This document shows positions 10,980-22,079 of a stretch of DNA of 64,000 nt, piece after piece. The position numbers and the translations under genes were made by a program. A model generated the notes under the pieces. The model did no database searches. It was not told the DNA's origin and saw only the letters and a list, made by a program, of their open reading frames with translations. The stretch spans positions 50,073,473-50,137,472 of the forward strand of contig OY754964.1 of assembly GCA_963576475.1 (NCBI GenBank), read 5' to 3'. The first letter of the stretch is position 1. The number at the start of each line of letters is the position of its first letter. Source of the stretch: Molanna angustata (taxonomy: Eukaryota > Arthropoda > Insecta > Trichoptera > Molannidae).

Positions 10980-11638
10980 TCTATAATTGTCTATCCGATA
11001 TTAAAGAACACATCACTTATTATTTAATTTAACATTTTTAATGCGCCGAGTGAATTCAATTACATCCCTGTAATCAAATAATTACAATTAATCAGACATT
11101 TAATCAGAAATCTTTTACTTTTTTTAGGTTCATACGACGTTTTGCACCATTACACTACGTACTGCGGAGCAGTTGGTGGTTAAAACATAGAAAAAAATCA
11201 TCTATATATCATTCTCTTTTTATCATACAATAATAAAGGTTTTCTCTGATTTTCTTTCGATGGCCAGTGTTGGTTTATGGTGACCGCATTGAGAACAATA
11301 CTTGAACTGAAGAATGTACCCTGTACATTGAAATGAATTGCAGAAGATATCTATCTATCTGGACTGATTGTATTCATTTTGTAGATATTCGAGTGAACCA
11401 GTAAATAGACCACAGCGAGATGGATTACCAGATTTTCCATGACAAAAGAATACGTCCATTTGAGTAAATGAAAAAAAAAATACGGAATATTTGTGAATGT
11501 GTTGTACATATTTTCAATTGATTTTTTTATAAATCTAACTTATGTAAGTAATGGAAATGTATTTTCAAATATAAGACAATTGGGTCGTAGCCAGCGCTTC
11601 ATCTGATGCTGAACCTGTATGGTATATTTATACACATC
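10980..11638. other. No gene or repeat recognised
   Basis: AT-rich sequence with no sustained ORF and no match to the other repeat families of the window. Confidence 0.5.
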
Positions 11639-11925
11639 GTCAGTCACCGACTAAGAATAGTGCTTCCACTTTTTTTTAACATCATCTTTTTCGGGTGTCC
11701 CGTAAGAGCTGGGTAATCGAAAATACAACACACAACAAAAACGTCTCAAATAGTTTAGCAATGAGGTTCACCATACATTCTGAATGTAAAACCTTTTTTG
11801 GTGAGACGAGACTGATGTGAGGGGATACACGCATGAGTAGTGCATCCTTTTAAAAGGCAATGCACACCTGCACATCTATCGCTGATTACCACACACTGTG
11901 AAATATGCTGTGAGGGTATGAATGA
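11639..11925 (-). repeat. R2 family, copy 2
   Basis: This is the reverse-complement relative of 7020-7300. It has the blocks GGTGAGACGAGACTG and TCCCGTAAGAGCTGGGTAATC (in part). It ends next to a tRNA-like sequence at 11926. Confidence 0.65.
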
Positions 11926-12000
11926 ATGCCGACCGCCCTATAACACAGTTAGTTAGCCGTTTTGTTTCTGTGCGGGCGTCTTGAGTTCGATCCCCAGCAG
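11926..12000 (+). repeat. tRNA-derived SINE head abutting a LINE tail
   Basis: It has an A-box-like ACAGTTAGTTAGCCG and a B-box-like GAGTTCGATCCCC at tRNA-like spacing. The ATT-rich tail of the L2-like LINE (12001 on, opposite strand) follows directly. It is not a convincing functional tRNA because the arms pair poorly. Confidence 0.5.
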
Positions 12001-12228
12001 AGGAGATTAATAATAATAATAAATTTGGATTATTTTTATAGCGCCGTTTTTGTGATAACCTCACCTCAAGGGCGCTTTGAATATATATGGGGTTTTTGTA
12101 AGACTCGCGGAAGAAGTGAGTTTTTAGGTGTTTTCTGAATAGTGCTAAGTTGTCGATTTGCCTCAGTTCAGGTGTTAGTTTATTCCACGAGGCTGGTCCG
12201 GCCACAGCAAAAGCAGAGAAATTCATTT
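12001..12228 (-). pseudogene. L2/Rex1-like LINE 3' end, copy 1
   Basis: On the minus strand one frame reads FSAFAVAGPASWNKLTPELR and then QIDNLALFRKHLKTHFFRES. This is the extreme C-terminus of L2/Rex1/CR1-type reverse transcriptases, where WN.LP..LR is the usual signature. The 3' end is GGCGCTATAAAAATAATCC followed by a TTATTATTATT tail. It is the same family as 37156-37735. It is 5'-truncated at about 12228. Confidence 0.75.
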
Positions 12229-12329
12229 AAATTAATTTATAATGGTAATATTGCTTCTCTGGGCTGAAAACACTGTTTAGCTGGAAGAAAATTCCATATA
12301 GGGCAAGGAAGTGTACAAACATTTATTAT

Positions 12330-12535
12330 TTTATGATATTTTTATTGACAAATATTTTTTTTTCAACATCTCAATAGAGACGAAGTTGGGATATTGTAGA
12401 AGAACCAGGAACTCGAGGCACCTACAGGGCTTACGACCTGTCATCGGCTGGTTTATGCGATCACTTTATGCGCTTGCGCAACGTTCAGCAATTATGCCTT
12501 TTTATTGAGTTCCCTTATCGATGTTAATTTTAAAA
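12330..12535 (+). mobile_element. Foldback MITE family, partial copy
   Basis: It shares CATCTCAATAGAGACGAAGT, GGAACTCGAGGCACCTACAG and TTACGACCTGTCATCGGCTG with 23500-23640, and with the reverse complement of 14780-14900. The terminal repeat is not seen at this copy's left edge. Confidence 0.6.
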
Positions 12536-12785
12536 AGTTCTATATATTTGAATAGTGTGAAACATTTTACCTGAAAAAATGCATTATTACTATTGCTATC
12601 TATGGAGTAACGGAGAAACCTTTTTGTAACGCCATCTATTGAGAAATTAATTTTTATTTGTAAACAATGAAAGAAACAGTCCTTATAAATAAGAGGATGG
12701 TGTCACACACAGATATCACCCCTGAACTGCGCCAGAAATATTATTTCATTTTTGGCTTGTTTACCTACTTGTATCAATGTGTATG
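12536..12785. other. Short unassigned spacer
   Basis: AT-rich. It includes a TATA-like CCTTATAAATAAG at about 12681 followed by GGATGGTGTCACACAC. No ORF is present. Confidence 0.4.
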
Positions 12786-13021
12786 TTAATCGAATATTCT
12801 TTTTTAATTGCATATACGCAAACATTGGATTTTTTTTCCCTTTCGGAAGTCAAATAATATTTTTAGTGACAAACATTTTTTTTTCAACATCTCAATAGAG
12901 ACGAAATTGGGATATTGTAGAAAAAAAATGTTGGTCAGTAAAAATATCTGTTGACTCCCGACGGGAAAAAAAATCGAATGTTTGCGTACCTATATGCAAT
13001 TAAAAAAGAATATTCGATTTA
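12786..13021. mobile_element. Complete short foldback MITE with TTA target duplication
   Basis: The element spans 12789-13018 and is flanked by TTA on both sides (12786-12788 and 13019-13021). The left end, ATCGAATATTCTTTTTTAAT and onward through GCAAACATTGGATTTTTT, is matched by the reverse complement of the right end over about 65 bp with small differences. The interior carries the family's CATCTCAATAGAGACGAAAT block. A 3-bp TTA/TWA duplication suggests PIF/Harbinger-type mobilisation (inference). It has no coding capacity. Confidence 0.75.
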
Positions 13022-13889
13022 TTATTTTATGAATGAACATCTTTGCTTAACAATATATATTCTACAAAATATGTTATACAAAAGCAATTTAATAAAATCC
13101 TCAAGGACGCATTTACAAATGAATGCGAAAAACTTTGTTTTTTTGAGAGAGTAAAAATACAGAATAAAAAACATTCAAGAATCCATGAGGTGTTTGAATT
13201 GAGTCATAAATATTTCAGAGTTGAAAAAGTTAAGTTTTCTTGTTTACCAATATATCGCTGACAAATTCAGATAGAAAAATAGTGCGTATAAAAGTCAGGA
13301 CACCTTAACAAATAGTTTTCCATGGCAGATAATCAACCAGGTATATACACAAGGAAGGATGGTACCTATCTCTTGCTTGGTGAAGAGATACTGGATACCT
13401 ATATTTTGTTTGTTCGGAGTTAACTTATAGCGGTCCCGACAAGATTGAGTGGAACTTCCTTACATACTAAATGCTTCAACGTCCGACCAGACCCTGAATT
13501 TTAAACATCAAATTTAAATATTTACTTGTCCAAATTCACACCTACCACTCGTATTAATGCCGTAGAATTGAAAGCAGTTGTTTGGATTTATTTTTTATGT
13601 GTTTTTCAAATTTATTTATCTAAATTGCTTGTAAGAACTATGAGTACATGACAGGACCATATAATTACCGTATTACAAGAAAGGAACGATATGTACATAT
13701 GTAGTACAGTGAAAAGATATTATTTAAATTGGGTCATATTATGACTCAAAAATCTTCATGGCATGAAACCTGCAATTGTTTAATTTTAATATCATCTATT
13801 TTACCATTGAGATATATTATATAATACCTATACCTATATTATGCAATGTTTATACACATGATATTGTAAACAAAACTGATGCATAAATC
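13022..13889. other. No gene recognised
   Basis: AT-rich. Two overlapping ORFs of about 70 codons (12951-13261) have biased lysine/asparagine composition and no recognisable motif, and I treat them as chance. The last part may be diverged R2 body. Confidence 0.45.
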
Positions 13890-13960
13890 ACCTCGTTACA
13901 GGCTAAGCCTAGTGATGTGGATAAATATACGATTTAAAAAAGTGGATTTTGTAAATTAAA
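13890..13960 (+). repeat. R2 family 3' hairpin and tail start, copy 3
   Basis: ACCTCGTTACAGGCTAAGCC then TAGTGATGTGG (13890-13920) repeats the hairpin of copy 1 (7376-7404), followed by GGATTTTGTAAATT and the A-rich tail. Confidence 0.6.
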
Positions 13961-14235
13961 ATAAATAAATAAAAAAATAAAAAATAAATAAATAAATAAA
14001 TAAATATATAAATAAATAAATAAATATATATATAAATAAATAAATAAATAAATAAATAAATGAAAAAAAAAAATAATAAATAAATAAATAATTAGATAAA
14101 TAAATAAAGAAATAAATAAATTAATAAATAAATAAATTAATAAATAAATAAATAAATCAATAAATAAATTAATAAAAAAATACGTAAATAAATAAATAAA
14201 AAATAAATTAATTCATAAATAAAAAAATTAAAATC
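13961..14235. repeat. (AAAT)n microsatellite grown from a retroposon tail
   Basis: About 275 bp of imperfect AAAT/AATA tetranucleotides begin exactly at the R2 tail. The simplest reading is that it expanded from the ATAAATAAATAA tail. Confidence 0.85.
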
Positions 14236-14759
14236 CTGATACATATCAAGATATGTAGGTACCTACATAAAATTATTCAATTGTTTAAAATATTATTTTT
14301 GTATGAAGTTCGTACTATTTCCACAATTTATACAAACAAACGTGTAGTTAGTATTCACTTTGAAAATAAATGTAAGCACTTCATAAAAGTGCTTAGTCAA
14401 TAGTAATTTTCACTTACGGCGTCGTTTTAAAATGTCAGATATGTATATCTATTCAGACATTCTCTTACATAACCGTACGTGTGTTTTTTGACATTTGTTA
14501 CGTTGATTGATGTTGTTCACGTTTGCCTTGCCTTGCCTTTGTTTACAAAACCATACACAAATTAGAGACCATTTTTACATACACCTCTACGTTTCTGCTT
14601 CCCTGGAATCCCCTTATTGCTTGAAATAGTCGAAACAATTCCTCTATATTTATTTATCAATTTATTTATTGATTTATTACACAATATGTAAATTATATAT
14701 ATTAGCTGACTAATAACGCCCCCGCTAAGCAAATGCCTGTTTTGAGACTGTTTTTTTAA
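14236..14759. other. No gene or repeat recognised
   Basis: AT-rich, with a small CTTGCCTTGCCTTTG iteration at about 14524. No ORF is of interest. Confidence 0.5.
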
Positions 14760-14978
14760 CACTGTTGGGTATTTTTATTGACAAACTTAAACTAGCCGTA
14801 AACCAGCCGATGACAGGTCGTAAGTCCTGTAGGTGCTTTGAGTTCCTGGTTCTTTTATAATATCCCAACTTAGTCTCCATTGAGATATTAAAAAGTTTGT
14901 CAGTAAAATAGGGAAAAAATCCAATGTTTGCGTATATGCAATTAAAAAAATATTCGATCACTGTTGGGTATTTTTATT
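14760..14978 (-). mobile_element. Foldback MITE copy flanked by a 20-bp direct repeat
   Basis: The interior (14780-14958) is the reverse complement of the family: CCGATGACAGGTCGTAAGTC, CTTTGAGTTCCTGGTTCT, and the terminal AATTAAAAAAATATTCGAT. CACTGTTGGGTATTTTTATT occurs at 14760-14779 and again at 14959-14978, exactly flanking it. Confidence 0.65.
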
Positions 14979-15235
14979 CCGCTGTGATTTAAACATTTTC
15001 TAATGTTAAAAATGAAGAGTAAACAGAATATTAAAATAATAATAAAAAAAATAATGATGCAAAAACCCCAAAAAATATATTTGTACCACATATTACAAAA
15101 ATAAGATAAATATAAATAGTATTAGGTACGTAAGAGAATATAATCGGAATATAAATATGTGCTGGGTCTATATTACATAACAAATCATGATGTATTGTTC
15201 GATTTTATTAGTTGTCAAAAAGCGAATTTATTATA

Positions 15236-15495
15236 ACAGCTGTGTGACACCGACATAGAATAGTGCTTCCTTTCTATTTCATTATCATAGTTTTCGGGTC
15301 TCCAGTAAGAGGCAGGTTATCAAACAAAAAAATATCTTAGGTGAATAGATCAGCCATTTGGCTAACAATCCATTCTTAATGTTGCCTTTTTAAGTGAGAC
15401 GATTTCACGCATACGCAAATACATGGTGTGTGGGAATGAACACAAGTGTCGTGCTTCTTTTTATAAGGTCATGCACGCCCGGGTTTGCTTTAAGA
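15236..15495 (-). repeat. R2 family, copy 4
   Basis: Diverged inverse relative of copy 1. It includes TAGAATAGTGCTTCC and TTTTTAAGTGAGACGA, and the region equivalent to GGGTGTGCATTGCCTTATAA. Confidence 0.55.
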
Positions 15496-15784
15496 TGTGA
15501 TGGACTAATAATATTTCATATTAAAAAACCGACTTCAAAATAAATGTGAAGATAGAAAAAAAATATGGCATTCTGTACTCTTTACCTACCCCTTGAGGGA
15601 CATGGTATGGTAGTATTTATGTACATATGTAGTAATATTATCTCTCATACAATAATACGTGTTATACAGATTGTAGACGGCATAAGAAATTGAAAAATTT
15701 GATGATTTTTTTATCGTGAGTCCTATCATCAATGAAACTTATAATATGTGTGATCACCTTTGAAACACTCACTTCCTATTAAAA

Positions 15785-16268
15785 AAGTACATACATACAT
15801 ACCATCACGCCATGTCGCTTGCGGGGTAGGCAGAGAGAACCAAACGCCACATTTTTTTATCCTGTCACGCATTTCTCGCCTCGTTCACATTCATGCATCG
15901 TCTCATACATGTTCGTCTGTTGCTCACACTTCTAACATTTCCGTCTTTCAGAATATCGTTCACATGGTCGTTCCATCCCTTTCTTGGGCGTCCCCGACCT
16001 CTCATTCCATTCCTTTCCGCTCTGTATATTTTCTTCGTCAGGCGCTCCTCATTCATTCTCCCCATGTGACCAAAACCACCTCAATGTGTTCACCTTCATT
16101 CTAGTAATGACATCTTTCTTCAACTTACATTCTTTCCTTATGTCCTCATTTCTTACCCTGTCATACATCGTTCTATTGCAAATTCTTCTTAACGATCTCA
16201 TTTCAACTGCATTCATTCTGCTTTCATGCGTCTTCTGCCATGTCCATAAGACGCATGAAAGCAGAATA
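15785..16268 (-). pseudogene. LINE-A 3' end, copy 2
   Basis: On the minus strand the frame reads MGRMNEERLTKKIYRAERNG, RGRGRPRKGWNDHVNDILKD, then GNVRSVSNRRTCMRRCMNVN. This is the C-terminal coding end of LINE-A, followed on the plus strand by the CATACCATCACGCC terminus and a tail of ATGT repeats. The upstream end stops around the MRSLRR region. It is 5'-truncated and non-functional. Confidence 0.8.
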
Positions 16269-17484
16269 AATTATTAAAAAAGATTAAAATTATTAAAAAA
16301 GAATCACCAAAATAGGATTATATGGTAAATAATTACTAACCCTGAAATGAATATTGAAGATTTTGATGATTTTTTTTGTATACCACATTGAAATACTACC
16401 AATCGAAAGATACCCTATTTCTAATGAAAATCAAAAATTTATCGAAATTGGACAACGCATTAAAAAGTAATTGAAATCTCTGCGTTTTTGGAAGTAGATT
16501 AAAAATAATGGAATCTCTATTATTTTAAGATGGTGATGCACTACCTGAGCCAAACCTAAAATGTAATATTGACGTTCATAATATTATTATATGACCAAAC
16601 ATTATCGCCATCAATTGTGCGGTCAGCTTTACTACGATATATAATATTATATCCAAAGAGACGTGTACTGTTGATGTTCCTTCACATTCGTAGATAGTCA
16701 GTAACAGATATAAATGGCGGACCGGTGTGTATATATATACATAGGTATCTTGAGCGGTGGGTGGGGGTAGAAGATCACAAATCTCCTGTCATCATGTCCC
16801 TCTGTGTGGCATCTGACACATTATTTCACTTTAAACCCTCATCCTTGTATACCTGTTGACAATTCTGAATACGTGACATGCCAGTTTACGCTTTCGCCAA
16901 ACCATATTTTAATATTACCTATACTTATATATTCCCAAATAAAACTGTCACCTTTCGTTCTGCCTTCGATAACATTGTTGTGACAATTTTAAATCGAATA
17001 TAATAATTGTTTTATTTTGTGTATTTTATTTTGTATCGTCCCAAATCTACAAGGTTGTGACGTCATGAGGTTGGTGCCATAACTGAATACACAAATCGAA
17101 AGTATTTCCAAAAAGGCACTTCGTTCACGATGAAATAGTATATTTCTGTTTAGTTATAAAAATATAAAGAATCAAAGTTGTAGTCACAATAATGATTTAC
17201 AAATATCCCTAGATAAACTATAAAAAGACCAGTGGGTTGAAGCCAAGACTAAACTCTCCACACCATAGTATGTAAGTGTTCATTTTTTTTTCTTGAAATG
17301 TTGACAATCTCTAAATGCATTTTTATGAAGTACATTTCTATTAGATTCTTAAACAAATATAAGATTCCCAGAGGACAAAAGTTTTCACAATACACCATAC
17401 ACACAAAAACATTGTCACGAAATTCATAGTATGCACTTTCTACATGATATTTACCTGTTGAGAAATTTTAAGTAAAATTGCATT
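16269..17484. other. No gene recognised
   Basis: AT-rich, with a moderately GC-richer patch at 16720-16860. No sustained ORF. The block TTCATAGTATGCACTTTCTA at about 17424 is repeated, diverged, at about 17798 (TTCATAGTGTGCACTCTCTA), with CATGATA following both. Confidence 0.45.
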
Positions 17485-17605
17485 TATAGCAAGATGAGCA
17501 TGTATGAGACAGTGTATCAATGTTGATGAGGCGATGTATGTGTCAAGATAGAAGAATGCTGCGGTGGTCGGTTCTCACTGCCTACACCTTGAGGAAGATA
17601 GAAGA
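17485..17605 (+). pseudogene. LINE-A 3' scrap, copy 3
   Basis: ATGAGGCGATGTATGTGTC then AAGATAGAAGAATGCTGCGG and GGTTCTCACTGCCTACACC correspond to the last coding block of LINE-A. Only about 120 bp remain. Confidence 0.55.
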
Positions 17606-17892
17606 GTGGAGAGTAAAAAAGTACACTCCTCTATAGAGACACATACAATATCAATATGAAGTTGATCACTCAATTTTTCCTTACAGAATCTATTTTACTT
17701 CTGTTATATACATTTTTCATACAAATATGAATATGACACAAAAAGGATAATCCGCACGGCGTACGCCATAAAATATTTGAATTTCGTCGGCGTACTTCAT
17801 AGTGTGCACTCTCTACATGATACCCTCTTAAAAACACCATTGCACAGTTCACTATTGTAACCGAACGTTATTCTATTTCATATTGGTATCCA
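17606..17892. other. Unassigned sequence with a local duplication
   Basis: 17788-17832 repeats 17413-17455 (CATAGTGTGCACTCTCTACA against CATAGTATGCACTTTCTACA). No gene. Confidence 0.4.
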
Positions 17893-17992
17893 TCTTATTT
17901 TTATTTCATCGTCATAAGCTTGACTGGCCTTGGTGATCATTGACTGAATCCAGAAGTCTCTTCCATTCTTGTTTTTCTGTAGCTTTTGTTTT
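17893..17992 (-). pseudogene. LINE C-terminal scrap of another family
   Basis: The minus strand reads TKATEKQEWKRLLDSVNDHQ then a stop, followed by GACGATGA. This is the usual ending of RTE-type LINE polyproteins (R.EW...V). Only about 100 bp remain and the assignment is by similarity to a common pattern. Confidence 0.5.
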
Positions 17993-18654
17993 CCAATTAA
18001 TGATGTACAAAATAGATATATAAACGCTGATATAGTCCATCGATCGCATTTTGGGCTCAGTTTTCTAATTAACTTAAAACATTTATGTTACTTGTCTTAT
18101 AAAAAAAACATCCATTAATGTAAAGCATATTAAACTGAAATTAAGTGTCCGACAGCTAATTTGAAGTTGAGCATTCTAGAAAGTAAGTATATTAGGTAAG
18201 CATTAGGCACAACAAGGGTTTTTCATTCAATAAAGAAATGAATGCTTTTATTATGTTCCGGGAAAATGTTCTGTATCCAAAAGCAATGCAATAAATTTTC
18301 GTGAAAAAAAGGGAACATTGTATTGTTCGGCTGTATTCATTTATATCGTATACAAGAAATTTAGTACTTACTTATATAATAATATTATACTTATGGCTGT
18401 ATGCGGTGGTTGGTTTTGAAAGAAAGAAAAATAATAAATCACGAGCAGCCACAACTCAAGCAGTGACTTCATACAAATTACTAGGCGCTTTACTAAAGCA
18501 TTCCACATAAATATATTTCCTAATCAATTTCACGCAAAACGAAATTGTTAATTTGATATAACTGCCCGCACACAATTTATTGCTCGTAGTATTTGTAAAA
18601 CATTATTTTAATAAGTGGTCACGCGAAAATTTGTCGGAGAATAGGCATACCTAC
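17993..18654. other. No gene or repeat recognised
   Basis: AT-rich; no ORF with recognisable features. Confidence 0.5.
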
Positions 18655-19080
18655 ATACATACATATACATACATACCATCACGCCGTTTCCCTATTTGGG
18701 GTAGGCAGAGAGAACCGAACGCCAGACTCTTCTATCTTGACATACCTGTTTTGCCTCATTTACATTCATACATCGCGTCATACATGCTCTCCTATTGTTC
18801 TGACTTCGTATGTTCCCCTCTTTCAAAATCTCATTTATATGATCATGCCAGCTCTTTCTAGGTCGACCCTTATATCTCATTCCACTCTTTTCAGCCTTGT
18901 ATACTTTCTTTGTCAGTCGTTCATAGTTCATTCTCTCTACATGTCCGAACCATCGCAAAGCATTTATCTTCATTCTACTCAAAATATCCCTTTCAATCTT
19001 ACATTCTCTTCTGATATCTTGATTCCTTATCCTATCATAAATTGTTTTATCACACATTCGTCTTAGGGACCTCATTTCTA
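18655..19080 (-). pseudogene. LINE-A 3' end, copy 4 (open 127-codon C-terminus)
   Basis: The minus-strand frame from 19075 to 18692 is open: MRSLRRMCDKTIYDRIRNQD, RMKINALRWFGHVERMNYER, GRPRKSWHDHINEILKEG and WRSVLSAYPK. This is the conserved C-terminal tail of the LINE-A polyprotein. It is truncated right at the MRSLRR block. The 3' terminus plus ATGT-type tail lies at 18655-18690. It is the best-preserved C-terminus of this family in the window. Confidence 0.85.
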
Positions 19081-20784
19081 TTATATAATATATATTTTTA
19101 GGTGTGAAAGACGTCTCCTTTCGATTATATCACTAATAATAAAAAAAACGTCTTTCTTCATATGTATGTATATGTTTTTGTAATTCAATTCAATTATGTA
19201 ATTGGTAATGTTTTGTAGTTTAAAAAATCACGTCTTTAAATATTTCTACAAAGTTCAAGTAATGATGATTTGTTTTTACTTACATAGTTTACGGGATACC
19301 TAATCCTTTTAACTCACTTGCACTTGCACTTATGTGATTATTTTTGATTTAAAACGATATTGATGATTTTAAACTAGGATTGATTTATTATTAGGATTGA
19401 TTTCGTCGATCGACAGATGATATTTTTACGGTTTAAACACTCCGGATTTAGAAGATGATGTTCACAGTAAAACGTCCAATGATGATGTGGGGCGGATATA
19501 CAATATACGGGACAGATATAGGTTTTTTATCAAACTTGCATAAATCGTAAAAATGTGGTTTTATATTGAATGTATTGCACGTAACAGGTAAGTTTGCTTA
19601 AATATATTTAATTTTCCTAATTGGTGGTCTCATTTTCAACTCAATATTATGTACCATCTATGTTGATTGTAGCATACTCCTACAAAAAAATATAAAAATA
19701 ATATATTTTTAAACCATATAAAAACTCTCATCAACCTGTTCCAGGGCTAGCAGTGTACATATTCTAATAATATTTTATGGGAGACATAAAAGTTGTACCT
19801 ATTTGCATTTTCAAAAAGCAACTAAACTTTATAAACTTAACTATTGCACGTTGTATATTTTTTAGATTTATCAAATGTGTGTTTTTACTATCAATAATAA
19901 ATTATTTTTTGACTTTTGATAAATTTGATTGAATTCCATTTTAAATTCGTAGGTTGTTTAAAAAAAATTTAATAAAAGTAAAAGAAACATTATTTAAATT
20001 CAACATTTTTTTTTACTTCAACAAAGTTTTGAATATGTACTAGTAACTTTTTTGTTGATTTTTAAAATAATTCATCAAAATGTTCAGAATAATACACAAT
20101 TAAAACACACACACAAAAAATGCACGCAAAAAATATAATATTTTTTTATAAAAAAATTATTTAATTTTTTACCAAAGTGCTAGAAACGAGTTTTTTTTCT
20201 GCTTATTCGGGCAAAAGTAGTAGTTTATTATTTGTGTCAATCTAGAATATATAAAATTATAATAATAACTTTATCTGATTAGAACCAAACAGACCATCCG
20301 TAAAATGTATTTTTTTTCTGAAACAATAATTTATTGCTTCCGAGAGAATCGCATGAACGTCAGTTTAGTAACGATTTCCAACAAAGTAAGAACAAATCCC
20401 TCTTAACTTGGAAGATTAGGGAGATTTGCAAGACAAGCAGAAAGTAGAAAATCTCCACTATCGAGTGTATTTTCGTTTTTCTTTATTTCTTACGGAGATT
20501 TGGAGAGAAAGAGATACATACTCTTAAGAGATCTAAAGAGGCAAGAGATAGACTCGAGAATATACTTATGTAATGGGTTGGAGATAAATATTTCACGTTA
20601 GCTATTGCGGCCCACAAAATGAAGATACTAGTGGCTAAATGTGTAATTTGAACGAAACAATGACACCTAATTGTTTTTATTCCATTACAGAAAATTTCTT
20701 CAGATGTGTATTATTTATTTCAATATAAAATATAATATTTTCAGTCAGAAATATATCTTAGAAAGATGAAAACAAATCCCTTGA
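19081..20784. other. AT-rich stretch, no gene seen
   Basis: No ORF of interest. A short inverted pair (GAAAGACGT at about 19107 and ACGTCTTTC at about 19149) and an A/G-rich patch at 20380-20560 are the only texture. Confidence 0.5.
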
Positions 20785-21640
20785 CATGGTTTTCCAACTT
20801 TGAAGTCAAGAAACACCAAATTAGAGGCTTCGCAGCATATATGTTATGTAAACGGATTTACTCAGAATTCGGAGTAGAACATTTAGTGTGTCTGTGTGTG
20901 TATGTCAGGGTGTCTGTGTGTCCGTCCCCCCTTATAACTTTCGATCCGCTCAGTCTACAGAGCTTAAAAATTCGGAATATATAGATAGTAATATACCTAG
21001 GAAACTTTCATACTCAGAATTTTGAATTTTTGTTTCAGTCAGGGGTTCCAACTTTTGAATTTTTGCTTCATTTTTCCATATATCTCAAAATACATAAAAG
21101 CTAGAATGCTAGACAAATATACATTCTCAAATATATTTTTTCTAAAAAATTCCAGAGTTTCTCCAAACATTTTTTACTAAGAAAGACATTTTTTTATGAT
21201 AAATTTATGTGTTTAACTGCGTATATTTCCAAAGTATTTTTAAAATATTAAAGAAAGCTGAAACACCCCAAATATATAATTTAATTTTCTATAAAAAAAA
21301 TTAACATTGTACATATTATTACATCTCAAATTTTTTTTAGTGACGACATCGTTTCATACAATTTGTAAGGCAGTAAACACTACACAATCTCACTCAATAG
21401 TTTGATACCTAATTAATCTACAAACATACATCATCCTGTTTTCTTATTCTGGGTAGGAAAATAGACTGACCTCCATACTATCTGATCCTGACATATATAC
21501 CTACATATTATAATATATAGAAAACAAAATATCTTAAAATATTTATTAATTCGTGTTACAGTGTTTATAGTTTGGTACGTATACTTCAATTATGCATACT
21601 ATCGCCATCGACAGTTCGATCTCATGTGTAATATAAATTG
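20785..21640 (+). repeat. R1 repeat, copy B
   Basis: It contains the proximal part missing from copy A: AGGCTTCGCAGCATATATG, GGATTTACTCAGAATTCGGA, and a short GTGTCT-rich tract (20887-20925) at the position where copies C and D have long CA microsatellites. Then CTTATAACTTTCGATCCGCT and the shared distal half follow, to about 21640. Confidence 0.8.
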
Positions 21641-21650
21641 AAATGAGTCT

Positions 21651-21908
21651 CAATGAGACTTTTTATTCCTCATGACGGACGTTATTATTATCAGAAGGAA
21701 TAATAAGAGAAGAATGAGATGTAGAGATCAGCCAAGAAAATATTACACGGCTGTTAGAAGAATAACAAAAGAGCTTACTCAATGAGACTTTTTATTCCTC
21801 ATGACGGACGTTATTATTATCAGAAGGAATAATAAGAGAAGAATGAGATGTAGAGATCAGCCAAGAAAATATTACACGGCTGTTAGAAGAATAACAAAAG
21901 AGCTTGTA
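21651..21908 (+). repeat. Perfect or near-perfect 129-bp tandem duplication
   Basis: 21651-21779 and 21780-21908 are two copies of the same block, beginning CAATGAGACTTTTTATTCCT and including AGAGATCAGCCAAGAAAATA. One frame (RRMRCRDQPRKYYTAVRRI) vaguely resembles a LINE C-terminus, but this is weak. Confidence 0.85.
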
Positions 21909-22079
21909 ATAGATGATGAATGGAAGTGGTTGTTATTCAAAGAGTAAGATAATCCAACTTAAATGCTCATTGATACCGAAAACTGCAATGATAAGGTCAC
22001 TTGATTGACTAAATCCAATGTGTATTAATAATTGATAAGTATGTAGGTACTCTGTGATTTCAGACGGTATCAAGTATGA

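Noticed and set aside
12951..13261. Two overlapping 67-72-codon ORFs
   Set aside because: Composition is that of AT-rich chance frames; the first overlaps the MITE arm. No motif.
15760..16277. Plus-strand ORFs rich in Ser/His/Phe (and 18580-19066)
   Set aside because: They are antisense to LINE-A 3' ends, whose minus-strand frames have the recognisable RT C-terminus.
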